Assembly (NCBI GenBank): GCA_025175895.1
Contig: CM045987.1
Span: 33,630,113-33,694,112, forward strand
DNA length: 64,000 bases
Origin: Wurfbainia villosa
Lineage: Eukaryota > Streptophyta > Magnoliopsida > Zingiberales > Zingiberaceae
Reading direction: 5' to 3'
Under the pieces are notes generated by a model. The model saw nothing but the letters and a program-made list of their open reading frames with translations. It ran no database searches and was not told the DNA's origin. The position numbers were made by a program, and so were the translations under genes. Below are positions 1 through 12,403 of the stretch, piece by piece. The first letter of the stretch is position 1. Each line of letters begins with the position of its first letter.

Positions 1-549
1 ACTTTAAGTCATGCCATAGTCCTTGAATCAATTTTATTAATGCATGAATGATCATGGTATAAATGATAACATAAATAAGCATGACCAATAATCATGATGT
101 CATGGCAAATGATTAAATTTAAATACACATGACATAAAAGATAAACCCTAAGCATAATCATGACATTTATATGATTTAAATGAATATGATGTCATGATAT
201 GGTATATGGCAATCAAGACATGACAAATAAAATATAAAGGTATATAATACCTAAATTTTAATATTAGTTGCCATTTGTTATTATTAAACCCACTTTGTCA
301 TATCACTACTAATCCCCCAAGTGTGCCAAAAATCCAAAATGACACACTATGACTTTAAGACCTAAATTGTACCAATTTGATCAATTTATCAAAATTCTTA
401 AATAAAATTGGCACATCCTAAAATCTTTTAGGATTAAGTTCCAACCACATTTTCAAGGTACCCATAACCTTGAAAATGACCTAAGGTGCCACCTTTACCA
501 TGGTTAGGTTAACTACCCATCCATTTAAAGTTGGCACATCCTAACCCAT
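1..549 (-). other. Non-coding interior of element A downstream of gag
   Basis: No ORF is supported. Bases 1-235 resemble element D around 11014-11230 (repeated 'catgatgtcatgg'-type text), and bases 300-549 resemble D around 22185-22416, just downstream of D's gag. In a pol-bearing relative, protease should follow gag here. It is absent, so A and D share one internal structure. Confidence 0.7.
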
Positions 550-1487
550 TTAGCGTGAATCGATCATGCTCTTAGGAATCCAATATCTATTGGAGCTCCT
601 TGGATTTACTAGGTATTCCTTAGGGATAACTTCCCTAGATACCCTCCTAATGATCCTCCTAGGCTTAGAAGCCTTGGTCATTTGGGTCTTATCTAGGTTA
701 ACTCTAGGGGTAACTCCCCTTGTAACCTTCTTAATGGCTCCCCTAAGTTTCCTTGAAACCTTAGCCACTAAGCACCTACCTTGGTCAACCTTATGGATGA
801 CTTCCCTATTGACCTTGGTTTTCCTAGACCTGGATTGAGTTCCATAATCGAATGGAATATTATGATAGGTCTTTTTGGGCTTAAGCTTGCCCTTGGATGG
901 TTCTTGTTTCCTAGGCCTTTGACTTTGACTCCTAGACCCTAGGCTTTGACTATTTGACCCTTGCATTTGATTTTGTATTTTCCTAAGGGTCTTCTCCAAT
1001 TTCTCAAGCCTTGACCTCAAGGCTTGGTTTTCTAACTCTAATTTCTCTAATTTGGTGGGCCCATTGTTTCTTTGCTCATTTTTGCCCTTCCTAGGCATAT
1101 ATCTAGATTTCTTTGAATTAAAGCCTAGATGGTTTTCTACCTTCCTAATAGACTCCTTAGGTAGAATTTTTCTAGGGACATTAGTCCCAAATTTCTCCTT
1201 ATTTCCAAAGTTGACATTTTTAGCTCCTAAGCAATAAAGTTTATTTTTACTAGCATGTTTTTCATGAGTAATAGCAAGAGTACTAAAAACATGATTTTTA
1301 TCCTAGAACTAGAAGGTGCATTAAAATATACCTTAGGGTTTTTCTTAGAGGCTCCCCCTACATGTTATGCTCCCTCTCGAGTCTTCTTCCTCCCCTTAGG
1401 GCATTGACTCCTATAATGACCTTTTTGTTGACATTTGAAGCAAATGATGTGCTCCTTGCTTTTAATTGTTGGGGTACCGACATCCTT
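550..1487 (-). pseudogene. gag of element A, C-terminal part (second zinc knuckle, coiled coil)
   Basis: This is the C-terminal half of a Copia Gag, cut off from its N-terminal half (45254-46006) by the Gypsy insertion. Read leftwards it shows a CCHC zinc knuckle (CFKCQQKGHYRSQC, about 1400-1445), a basic linker with a frame change, and then an open stretch from 1098 to 550. That stretch starts with a heptad-like Leu/Glu/Lys segment (KLEKLELENQALRSRLEKLE), a likely coiled coil, and continues with a very basic Arg/Lys/Ser tail. It ends with a WIPKSMIDS motif and a stop, the same end as element D's gag. In pol-bearing relatives a similar WVPK motif lies just before protease. The frame is broken around 1100-1390, so the protein is not made as one piece. 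Confidence 0.8.
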
Positions 1488-2295
1488 TGTAACGCCAAAA
1501 AAAAATAAAATAAAAATAAAATAAAATATGGTTCGTTATAGCTAGGATTTAAACTATGAACCTCCTAATTGTGAGATAACCTTGATACCACTAGGCCATA
1601 GGAAAATTCTTGGCTAGAATATATAAAGAAGATAAATGAGAAGATGAGAGGATGAAGAGTTGTTTCATCTCCCCATGAGAAGATGGAGAGTTTTTCTTTT
1701 CTTTTCATCTTCCTAGCTATTAACGTGACAATTAAAAGGGAGAAAGAAAAATCAACAACTTCATTTTCCTTCTTCTTCCTTCTTCCTCATCCTTGGCCGA
1801 AACTTTCCTTCTCCTTCCTCCCTCTCCATCCCAAGCTTTAGGACCCCTTGTGTCGGTGTTCTTGAGGGGGTTTTCAAGGGGATTTTCTCACAAGGGCTTG
1901 GTATATGCAAGGATCACTCTTAGGGCTAAGAAATGTGTAGAAGATCTTCATAACCCTAGCGGTATATTTATTGAATCTAGCGAAAGGATGTAAGTATTTC
2001 TCACCTACGGTATAAGTAGTTATTCGATTGTTGTATCTAGCTTATTTTCCTATGTTTTGTTAAGATTATATGTTTTGATTAGATTATATGGGTGTGTTTA
2101 GATTTATAGTAAGGTATATTTTGTTTTAAGCAAGATATAAGATCATAAGGATGTTATTTCTCACCTATAGCATAAGTAACTCTTTGATTTGCACATTTAG
2201 CTTCTATTATCATGTTTTTATTCAAATTTATATGTTTTGTCAAGATTATGTTTGTTTGGATTTTTAGGTATTTTAGGTATATTTCTTGTGGGGCA
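1488..2295 (+). repeat. Gypsy 5' LTR, first part
   Basis: It matches 42867-43667 of the 3' LTR closely. It opens TGTAAC followed by an A-rich tract and contains a degenerate tRNA-like segment on the minus strand (1545-1598). It also holds an imperfect direct duplication of a block beginning 'atttctcacct' (near 1996 and 2157). It stops at GGGCA (2291-2295), the TSD of element B. Confidence 0.92.
1545..1598 (-). other. tRNA-like segment in Gypsy 5' LTR (degenerate copy)
   Basis: On the minus strand 1588-1598 reads TGGCCTAGTGG, a full match to the Pol III A-box pattern. The B-box position (1545-1555) reads AGTTTAAATCC, two transitions away from the intact B box in the other LTR. It is a relic, not a functional tRNA gene. 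Confidence 0.5.
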
Positions 2296-3042
2296 TGTTG
2301 AAGATCTTTGGAAGGCTAGAGGGGGATGAATAACCTCTTTTCGTTTCTACACAAATGGTTAGCGAAAAAACAAAAGCTAAATGAAATTAAGAGACTAAAA
2401 ATACAATCACTAACAAAGAAGAGTTTATGTGGTTCAGAGATTAAGCTCCTACTCCACGGCGATCCTTAAGGTGGATCAATCCAAGCAATTCTCCACTAGA
2501 AAGCTTCCTTTATAAACACTCTCCTCTTCTTTACAATTGATGAAAATGAAGTTTAGCGAAGAGGAGGATTTAAAACTCTCAGAAAGCTTAGAAATTCATG
2601 GGGAGTTTGAGAGTAAGGTTGGAAGATAAGCACTAGCCTCATCAAGCATCCCATGAACTTTTTTTTATAGAGAAGAGGTTGTTTTTCCCATTGAGCCTCG
2701 ATCAGTCGACTGATGGCCTCCATCAATCGACTGCTGCTGTAGCCGATGCAATCCAATGGCTTCTGACTAGCCGGATTTACAATCGTTACTATCCAATGGG
2801 AAGCTGATCAATCGACTGATCATACCATTAGTCGACTGATTTATTGACCAGTCGAGTGCTCCAAGCGATCACTCGACTGACGACCTTTCTGTGCCGAAAT
2901 TCTCTTATAGCAGTCGACTACTAGGTATACAATCTGATCGATGGGTGGAAAACGATCGTATCAAATCCCTAGCGATCAATTTTAGTCGAGTGATTGAGCA
3001 GTTGACTAGGACGAAGCACCAGTCGAATGATACTCTTCAAGT
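2296..3042 (-). repeat. Element B 3' LTR, inner part
   Basis: It matches 35201-35945. It contains the U5 block (GCTAGAGG...TGAATA), stem-loop positions near 2431-2477, and a run of AGTCGACTG-type palindromes from about 2700 to 3035. It ends at CAAGT (3038-3042), the TSD of element C. Confidence 0.9.
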
Positions 3043-4137
3043 TGTTGGATCGAAGCGGATCGCTAGAGGGGGGGGGTGAATAGCGATAAACCTTTTTTTT
3101 CTTTTCAAAATCGTTTCAAAACACTTATACGCAGCGAAAATGTAAATCTAAAGCAAAAGAGACAAGGGAATTTTACTTGGTTCGTAGCCTTCAGCTACTA
3201 CTCCAAGGCCCTAGTGGTCCTTGACCACGTACGAAGGGCAAAAACACTAAAGAACTCCTCCTCATTAGAGGTAGGAGTTAATCGATACAAATGAAACACA
3301 AAGCTTGAGGTAGAGGGATACTCCCCCTCTACTCGTTACGATAAAAGCTCTGAGAATTAAAAGTAATGAACTGAAATAAAAACTTAAACCGACGTAATAA
3401 AATGAAAACAATTAAAACCTAGACGTTGGAGAAGAAGCACTTCGTTGTCGAAAAGTTGTAGCTTGGCGGAGGCTTTTGGAAGCTTAGAATTGATGAAGAA
3501 ACCCTAGGATAGGCCTTCCTTTTATAGCCTTTGAGCCCCTTTTCGAGAGGAACTTTAGCCAATCACAATTGAACACCAATCTCCTTGAAATGGGGTGATA
3601 AGCCTTGACTCCTCGAAGTTGATCATTGACCATCAGTCGACTGATGGCCATCATCAGTCGACTGATGGCAGCATCGGTCGAATGCTGACCGCAGGTAGTC
3701 GAGTCCTCCAAGCTGGCAATCGATTGATACTAGATGAAATGACAAGTTAGCTAAAAAAATAACATTATTTCGACGACCTCTGACCGTCCGATCTTGACCT
3801 AGACCCCCGATGGGATGTCTTGGGTCGGATCTATGCTTAAGTCTATCCCCGTAAAGAGGATACAACCTCACTTACACTCGCACACACGAGCTTACCTCGA
3901 TACTTACTGTGTCGCTTTCGCTTTCGGCCTTCCACTCGATTCCTTCAGCTCCCTCCGAAGTCACTCAAGTGTCGCCCGACCACCACGGCTTCCTCCGAGT
4001 GTTGCTAACCTTCAGCTCCAGCTATAGCAATTTTTTGCACACTTGATTCAGCTCGTGAGATAACAACATGAGCTTAACTTTGTATCGTTTACTATAATCA
4101 AAACTTAGGTTCGACTTAGGTGCCTACTGCGCCAACA
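3043..4137 (-). repeat. Element C 3' LTR
   Basis: It pairs with 27744-28849. It carries the U5 block near 3062-3082, hairpin 1 near 3184-3198 (stem weakened by one G-to-A change), and AGTCGACTG-type palindromes at about 3630-3725. It ends CGCCAACA at 4137, followed directly by a pyrimidine tract that is the polypurine tract on the coding strand. Confidence 0.92.
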
Positions 4138-5052
4138 ATCTCTCCCTTTTTGATGTATGGCAAACCCACATACAAAGTTAAGTAAATAGCAATCATAATA
4201 ATGTGCATGAGAAACAAAAGTGAAGATTAAGTTGGAGTAGTAAGGATTTTCTTCAAGTACTCCCCCTTGAGGAAACCTCCCCCTTGACCGAGGGTGAGTC
4301 TTGAAGAAAGACCTTAATCCTCCCCCTTGAGGGTTGCTTTAAGTAATTAACATTACTTAAAGTTGGCCTTAGTAAAACGTTTAAGTTAAGAGGTCTTCTT
4401 AACTTGGCCCTTTCTCCCCCTTAAGTAAAACATTAACGTTTTTGTTAAGAATAAGTTTTTAAGTTAAGAATTCTCTTAACTTAGCCTTTACTTCTTTTTG
4501 TTAAAAAAGTTAAGTAAGTTTTTAAAACTTAAAGTTAACTTTTGGTCATGTAAATAAATATGAAGTAAGAGTTAAGTTATCAAAAAAAATTTGACCCCTT
4601 AACTTTGGCCTTTTTCTCCCCCTTTTGCCATCTATCGAAAAGTGTAAGAGTGTGTGGAAACCAACAAAAAATAAGTATTAAATTTAAAGTCCAAGCATGT
4701 TCCACATTATTTTGAAAATAATATACTGAAAATAAGCTCATCTATAAAATGTTTGACTCATATTTGGCTTGATTGATATGAAAGATCAACCAGTCCTGGT
4801 CAGAGGCGGTTAGTATGTATGATTATACTCCATGGTTCATGGCGATGCACTAGCTCTACATCTAGAACCAGGAGTAAGGTCCTAACATCTCACGCTCATC
4901 TACGTGGCTAAGTACACAAACACATTAGTCCTATGTGTTGTGAGATGTATTGGCTCCTTAAATCTATAGGTGCATGATATCTAAGGTATGTCCTATACTA
5001 GTTCCATGAAAAATGAAAAGTAAGAAATAGTAGTATTATAATTTGCAAAGTC
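4138..5052 (-). other. Element C 3' non-coding region with polypurine tracts and a stem-loop
   Basis: No ORF is supported. The polypurine tract (read on the minus strand) covers about 4138-4156, next to the LTR; a second purine-rich block lies at about 4615-4627. CATCTCAC (4886-4893) and GTGAGATG (4940-4947) can form a stem about 100 bases beyond the pol stop. A related pair sits at the same place in element B. The rest is repetitive 'taacttaag' text. Confidence 0.65.
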
Positions 5053-8000
5053 CTATTCTACTATGCACATGCCCAATTTTCGTCTTAATAGACTAAATTC
5101 GGCTTCGGGTAGGGGTTTAGTAAATAGGTCTACCAAGTTAGACTTCGATTCGACGTATTCGAGTTGTATGGCTCTGTTGGCCACATGCTCTCGAATGAAA
5201 TGGTGTTTGACCTCTATATGTTTGGTCCTAGAGTGACATATCAGATTCTTAGTAAGATTAATTGAACTAATGTTATCTACGTGAAGTTTAGTATTTGTAA
5301 AGTCTAACTTAAAGTCGCAGAGAGTGTGCTTCATCCAAAGAAGCTAAGTGACACACTCACCCATTGCGATGTATTCGACTTCGGTGGTAGATAAGACAAC
5401 ACAGTGTTGCTTCCTACTGCACCAACTTACTAGACTCGAGCCGAGAAGTTGACAACAACCACTCGTACTCTTTCTATCGAGCTTACTACCGACATAGTCT
5501 GAATCAGAGTAGCCGGTTAGTTCGAACTCGGTAGATCTAGGGTACCAAATACCGACATTAAGTGTACCCTTTAGATATATAAGGATACGCTTGACTAGAG
5601 TTAGGTGAGACTCCTTGGCATAGGTTTGGAACCTTGCGCACATACTTACTCCAAATAAGATATCAGGTCATCTTGTAGTTAAGTAAAAGAGACTCCCTAT
5701 TACGCTCCTATAGTATTTTAAATCAATTGAGTTTCCGATTACATCTTCTTCTATATTCACATTAGTTGCCATTGGGGTATTAATAATTTTAGTGTCTTGC
5801 ATTCCAAAGCGTTTAATTAATTCTCTAGTATATTTGCGTTGATGTAGGTATATTCCATCTTTAGTTTGTTTAATTTGTAGACCTAAGAAGAAACCTACTA
5901 AATTCATTTCAAATTCACTTTCCATAAGTGAAATGAACTCATTTAGTAGGATTGAGTTGGTGGTTCTGAAAATAATATCATCTACATAGATTTGGGCTAT
6001 GAATATGTCTTTACCTAAGGTTTTTACGAAAAGGGTTGGGTCAACTACACCTTGGTTAAATCCTTTAGACTTAAGATAAATCGAAAGTCTCTTGTACCAA
6101 GCTCGAGGAGCTTGTTTAAGTCTATAGAGGGCTTTCTTTAACCTAAGGACATGGTCGGGTTTATCTAAACTTTCGAAACCGGGAGGTTGACTTACATAAA
6201 CCTCTTCCTTAATGTATCCATTTAAGAACGTTGATTTCACATCCATTTGAAACAACTTAAATCCTCGATGTGCAGCATATGCTAATAGCATTCGAATGGA
6301 CTCTAATCTAGCTACTGGGGCATAGGTCTCGTCATAATCTAAACCTTCAACTTGACTAAATCCTTTAGCGACTAGTCTAGCTTTATTTCTAACTACTTCA
6401 CCTTTATCATCAAGTTTATTTCTAAACACCCACCTTGTTCCAACGATTGTTTTATCTTTAGGTGGTGGTACTAATTCCCATACTTCGTTCCTAGTGAATT
6501 GAGCTAGCTCTTCTTGCATTGCAATAATCCAATCGGGATCAAGAAGAGCTTGGTCAATAGTTTTGGGTTCAATTTTAGAAATCAAGGTGATTTGACTAAG
6601 GTTTCTGTATGAGGCTCTAGTTCGAACTCCTAGACTTGGATCACCTATCACTTGGTCGATAGGATGATTCGTTTGAGTCCTAGTTGGATTTGGGTTTGAG
6701 TCTACAACTTGATCAATAGGATGACTCGCTTGAGTTCTAGTTTGGATAGAGTCATCTATCACTTAGTCGATAGAGTGACTTGGTTGACTTAGGTTAAAAT
6801 TAACACTAGACCTGATCTCTGGATCAAAGTTAGGTCTAGTATGAATCGACTCACTAATTGGGGTTGCCGGGGGTTTTGTAGGTTCGTGTCCTTCATCAAA
6901 TACTACATTGATAGTCTCCTCGATTCTAAGGGTGTTATGGTTATATACTCTATAAGCTCTACTTGTAGTTGAGTATCCTAGAAAGATTCCGATCGAGGTT
7001 TTGGATGTAAATTTCCCTAGGTAATCCTTAGTGTTTAGGATATGTACCTTACATCCAAATACCCTAAAGTACTTGATGTTAGGTATTTTATCGTGATAAA
7101 TCTCGTATGAGGTCTTAAGGTGCCTCTTTACCATAAGGATCCTATTTTGGACATAGCATGTCGTACTTACGGCTTCCGCCCAAAACCTATCGGGTAGGTT
7201 ATACTCGTTTAATATTGTCCTAGCGGCTTCTTGTAGGATTCTATTTTTGTGTTCTACTAGGCCATTTTGTTGTGGAGTTCTAGGGAAAGAGAACTCATGG
7301 TGGTATCCATTTAGGTTACAAAATTTTGTAATCCTATGGTTCTCGAATTCACCACCATGATCAGACCTAAGTCTCTTGATTTTAATGCTTTGTTGATTTT
7401 CTATTAACTTAAATAGGTTAATTAATTGATCTAGGGTATCACTTTTGTGTTTGATAAACCCAACCCAAGTAAATCTAGAATAGTCATCAATTATGACTAA
7501 GCAGAATTTACTTCCATTAAGTGAACTAGCTCCGTATGAATCAAATAGATCCATGTGTAGGAGCTCAAGCACACTTTTGGTTCGTTCTTTATTAGTTAGT
7601 TGATGTTGTGTCCTAGATTGTTTACCTTGTTGACAAGCATTACATATTTTATTATCCAAGTTATTGAGGTTAGGCAAACCTCTGACTAAGTCACTCTGAC
7701 TCATCTTGTGGATGAGTCTTGGGTGTGAGTGACTGAGTCGTCGGTGCCACAACCATGATTCCTCTTGCCGTGTCATAAGACACTTGGTTAAGGAGTTAGT
7801 TAAGTTAATAGTGTAAATATTGTTATTTCTAGTTCTTTTAAGAATTGTTTTAGAAGTTTCATTTATATTAATTATGCATTCATTTTCTAGAAATATGACC
7901 TTATAGTTATTATCACACAATTGGCTTAGACTAAGTAAATTATATTGAAAATTTTCTACAAATAAAACATTTTGAATAACAAAATTTGAGTTGAGCTCAA

Positions 8001-8150
8001 TATCACCTGATCCGATGATTTTGAGCTTGCCGTTATTTCCGAAGGCTACCGATCCTTGTCGTTTGAATCGAAGCTTCGAAAACTTGAGTTGATCCCCGGT
8101 CGTGTCGGGAGCAACCACTGTCCAACATCCATTGATCCTACACGCAAGGT
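5053..8150 (-). pseudogene. pol of element C: protease, integrase, RT, RNase H
   Basis: This Copia polyprotein reads leftwards from about 8150. The protease start is damaged: after a CWTV stretch the expected DSG active-site text is changed, though TGD remains. Integrase follows (8118-6763) with an HHCC zinc site (WHRRLSH ... CNACQQGK) and the triad Asp (LHMDLF), Asp (RSDHGGEFEN) and Glu (GLVEHKN). After one in-frame stop at 6763 (probably CAA to TAA), RT follows (6762-5668) with MDVKSTFLNG and YVDDI, the catalytic Asp pair. RNase H follows in pieces (5643-5344, 5334-5053) with SDSDYVG, STTEVEY and KHIEVK motifs, ending in MCIVE and a stop. The order IN-RT-RNase H is diagnostic of Copia. Stops and gaps make it a pseudogene. 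Confidence 0.9.
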
Positions 8151-8313
8151 AGTTGGATCGGATATTGAATTTATTAAAGATTGGTTGAAGATTATTAACC
8201 TAAATCATCTCACCCATGTCTACATAATCAAACATGTTAACCCTATATGTTCTTGTGAGATGACTTCCAATTTTACATGATTTAAATTTAATGACTTGAA
8301 CACTTGTCAACCT
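8151..8313 (-). other. Element C gag-protease spacer, left piece
   Basis: Together with 25490-25987 this is the roughly 660-base stretch between gag and protease, split by element D. It is not open. TCATCTCAC (8205-8213) and GTGAGATGA (8255-8263) form a 9-bp inverted repeat. The last five bases, AACCT (8309-8313), are D's TSD. Confidence 0.6.
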
Positions 8314-9700
8314 TGTAGGATATTTGAAGCCGCTAGAGGGGGGGGGGGTGAATAGCGTAGTGTTCGTTCGTAGATGGAATTCGATCGTGGTTGTCTCTAC
8401 AATTTCGTTAGCGTGCAACGGAATAGTAATGAAAGCAATAACGAAATAAACAACAACACAAACACAAATATTTAACGTGGTTCGAAACCGAAAGGTTCCT
8501 ACTCCACGGATTGGGTTCGTACGAACCCTAGCGATGCCAATCACACACCACTATGATAAACACTCCTTCTTGACACAAGTCGGAGGCGGAGAAACCCCTT
8601 ACAAGTAATCTTACAACAGTAAGAAACTAAAATAAGCAATTAAAACAATTTATATGAAAGACAAGTAAAGAAAAACTTTACAACTCTTGCTTTTGATTGC
8701 TTGAATGCTTGGTTATTTGATTAGCACTTAGAGACCTGATTTGTAGCAACAAATCGCCCCTAAAGCTCTCAAAAACCGAATAACTTTTTCTCCATCACAA
8801 GCTCCTTTTATAACTTCAACCTGTGCTGGAAAAAGTCGATCAGTCGACTGCTCGGGACCATCAATCGACTGATCACACTGTTGCTGTGAGACAACGGTGT
8901 AATCCACGCTGGAAAAGTCCAATGGCTAGGACATCAGTCGATTGATAATGAGCATCAGTCGACTGATGAGCCGTCACTCGACTGCTCGTCACAGCGGTCG
9001 AGTGAGACTCCATTCTGTGCCCCAAAATCTGAGCATCAGTTGACTGCTCATTCAATCAGTCGACTGCCCATCAATGGCAGTCGACTGCTAGGGCAATTCC
9101 CGCAGTCAAACCCTAGTTGACTACGCCAGTCGACTGCCACATGGCACCAGTCGACTGGCACACCTCAAGCATGAGGTTTTAGCCCAAGTATGGTGTCCTC
9201 ATACTTGCTAGACCACCCTTAGCCTAGACCCAAACCTTCTATCCACCTCCATCAGCCTTACGCTTCTCGGATCCCTCCAAGTCATCCATGACTTGTTCAT
9301 CCATCGCACTAGCCTTCAGGTGCTTCCATCGGCTATGTCATGCTAACGGTGTTTACACCGCCAAGGCACATTGGACTTACGCCGCCAAGACTCCCGCTTG
9401 GACTTTACACCGCCAATACCAAACCCCTTGGACTTCTCAAGTGCCAAGACTCAAGCTTGGACTTTCCCTTGCCAACCCATGTTGGACTTTCCATGACCAC
9501 ATGGTCAACCCTAGTCAACCATCAAAGTCTCCCTCGAGTCCAGTTAACATAACCCGAGTTGATTGTATAAACAATCTTCCCAAATTATCACCAGACATTG
9601 ATGTAAAACATCAATGTCAACTTACTTTGTCAAACATCAAAACATCTCTCGAGTCAAACTCGAGTCTGGTCAATCGTGACCTGGGCCGATTGCACCAACA
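8314..9700 (-). repeat. Element D 3' LTR
   Basis: It pairs with 24149-25484 and is about 50 bases longer, mainly because it holds extra units of the CCAAG...CTTGG array near 9380-9420 and of the palindrome array near 9120-9160. Hairpin 1 is at 8484-8499 with one weakened pair. It ends TGCACCAACA and is followed by the polypurine tract (9701-9719, minus strand). Confidence 0.93.
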
Positions 9701-11405
9701 ATCTCCCCCTTTTTGATGTTTGACAAAACAAACCTTGAGTTAGGCCCCTAACTCAAATTCCCTTACCAATTTTCCAAATTGATAATTTAATGTTCTCCCC
9801 CTTTTTGACATACATAAAAAAAAGGTTAACTCTCCAAGGAGGTCAATGTCACATGTCCCAATGAGATCTTACAATCTCCCCCTTTGGTCCAAAAATATCT
9901 AGGATGCCTACCATCTTCCTAGTGATAAGTCTCATATCACTCAAGAGAGGCAATCCTATATGCTCTCCCAATTTCCAAATTGGGTCTCTCAAAATTTTAT
10001 TTTCCTCCTCATGAGGAAAAATATCATCCATCATCCCATGATGGATACCTCCCCCTAAAGGCTTGCTCCCCCTTAACTATTGCACCAACAATGTCTTTGG
10101 GAAGGCCCTAAGCCAATAAGAACTCTGAACCATCAAAGATAAGGTTAGAAATTCAACATTAAACTTTCCAACACCTTAAATTTGATACAAACCCTAAACA
10201 CCTCTCCAAATCCATATCCAATGGATCTTAACCCTTTATAATGCCTCCCAAAGCATATCCTGGGGTTAGGAGTGATTAGGGACATGCTCACATCAAATCG
10301 GGCTAAAACAACCCTAGTTTTCCGAATCATTGATGACAATGACTACCACTACCGATCCGATATGCCCATCACCGATCGCACGGCAACAATGAGTGATATC
10401 GCGCTTATCACGAGTCCAAGGCTGCCCATCGCTTGATCGTCAGAGGCCGATCGATAATCGAAAACTGATTTTCAGATATCAGACTCGACTTTTGTAAATT
10501 CATAAGTAATTCTATGTGAATCAAAAAATTACGAAATTTGATACGTATATTACTTATCACACATAAAATCGGTGAAAAATTTTGGAAAAATATTTTTACC
10601 ATTAAAATAGGAGATTGGTACAAAGTTCAAAAACTATTAAAACTTTAAAGATTTTGATCTACTTTGTATCAACTTCTACAATGATGATGACTATCAAAAG
10701 ATAGACTTCACCAAGGTTTTCTAAATTGATTTTAAAATATTTTTGAAAACCTATTTTGAACCATGGTTTATTGTCTAAATATACATAACTTGTATATTAG
10801 CTTTCCTTATGATTCTTGGTGATGATTAAAATAAGTTTGAGTTCATCTAGATGCACTACCTATGCACCTTGAACCTAACTTATTATCCTAGCAACTCACA
10901 TGTATCTAGGGTGTATAAATACACATACATGTCAATGTGATGTGAGATGTGGAGTTATTCTCTCTAAATTAGGATTTCATGCATTTTTCTAAGGCAACTC
11001 TACTTGATTCCCTTATAAATGGGACTCCAAGTCATGCCATTATCCTTGAATCAATTTTAAACAATTAAATGCATGAAATGATCATGGCATAAATGATATC
11101 AATAATAACGCATGACCAATGATGTCATGGCATATGATATAATCTAAAAACAAACATGACATCTAAAATAATCCTAAACAATAGCATGACATGTTATATG
11201 ATAAGATGAAACTTCATGTCATGATATGGAAATTTTCCATAAATCAATACATTAATACAAATACATAATCAAACACACATGATTTTCACAAACAGAAATT
11301 TCATTCAATTTAAGAAGATTTCAGTTTTTACATCCAAAATAGAGATTTGATATGCTCAATCTCACTACAAAAACTGAAAAACAAAAATTCTAACATCCTC
11401 TAGAT
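9701..11405 (-). other. Element D 3' non-coding region
   Basis: No ORF is supported over 1.7 kb. The polypurine tract lies at 9701-9719 (minus strand), with further purine-rich blocks at about 9793-9808 and 9875-9888. CTCACAT (10895-10901) and ATGTGAG (10940-10946) form a stem resembling the CATCTCAC/GTGAGATG pairs elsewhere. The stretch 11014-11230 matches bases 1-235 of element A. Confidence 0.65.
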
Positions 11406-12403
11406 CTAGTCATCTGCAGACAGTGGAGGTGGAGGAGGCTGCTGGCTCAAAGTCCAGGCCCGCATCATCTCATACATATCGAGCTGACGCTGCTCGATGC
11501 GGCTCTGGGACTCTGCAATCTGAATGTATCTCTCCTCCATCCGACTAAGATGTGCGCCCATGGAGGCTTGCCCTACTAAGAGCTCTGACAGCCGAGAGTC
11601 GACTGTCTGCTGATAGTCCTGGAATCTGGCCTCCAGCTGGCCAAGCCGATCTGATGGACCCGCTGCTGATGCATCTGCTGGCATCTGATCCTCCTCATCA
11701 GCAGCGTCTGGATCCTCATAGTCCTCTGCAGCCTCTCTAGGCACCAGAGGCGGCTCTCCACGTGCCCTGGGCAGAGGTCGAGGTGCCAACTCCATCTGCC
11801 CACGCCCCATCCGCAGCTTTGCCAACGAGAAGTTACGAACTGATATACAATCGTACACCTCAAATAGCGCCCTCAGTGATCCCCTGTGAATGTTGATGCC
11901 TACTGACTCTAACCATGCAGTGATAATGTGGCCATAAGGCATATGCACTTTCCCTTGTACAGGGGATATAAAATGTACAATGCAATGAAACATGTTCAAT
12001 GCAATGTTTATGTCTAGTCTATTACGCATGTCATACAGTAGAAATAGATGGAGAGGCCGAATCTTGGCCAGACCCCGAGTCATGATCGGAAGAAAACACC
12101 CAACAATGACCTTGTAGAGTACATTTTTAGGTACAGATAGCTCAGTAATAGGAAATAAATTCTGAGCTGGTGGACGAGGATGACCAAAAACATGCTCATG
12201 CATGGAGTCCAAAGAGATATGGTCAAAGGGGTCAGGTAAAGGAGCATCAAAGGTAGGGTAGAAAATGAAGGTGTCATCCGATGGCTTACACTCAAGAAAC
12301 TCCTGCAATATCGCAGGAGTGAACTCTAAATCGCATTTTGCAACGTGAGTAGTGTAGGTAGGCCCATCGTCTACCTTCTTTAAGTTCTGATAGAACTCCT
12401 TAA
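11406..12403 (-). CDS. Extra ORF of element D, main (3') part; plant transposon-protein-like domain
   Basis: This is the C-terminal 332 codons of a 373-residue ORF whose start (20986) is separated by element E. After removing E and one TSD copy the frame is open across the joint. I recognise the 'putative plant transposon protein' (Transposase_32-like) pattern: Leu-Lys-Glu-Phe-Tyr, later FTPAILQEFLEC, and a conserved middle with a His-Met-Pro-Tyr-Gly-His stretch. The function of that domain is unknown. The last third differs: an acidic, Ala/Asp/Glu-rich linker, a Gln/Glu/Arg-rich probable coiled coil (GQLEARFQDYQQTVDSRLSE), and a proline run before the stop. No catalytic motif is visible. It occupies the place where a SIRE-like element would carry pol or an env-like ORF. 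Apart from E's insertion it is intact, unusually so for this window. Confidence 0.72.

Noticed and set aside
1052..1237. Plus-strand frame opposite gag (also 566-838, 22517-22714, 23578-24030)
   Set aside because: They are antisense to gag coding text, in low-complexity Ser/Leu-rich translation.
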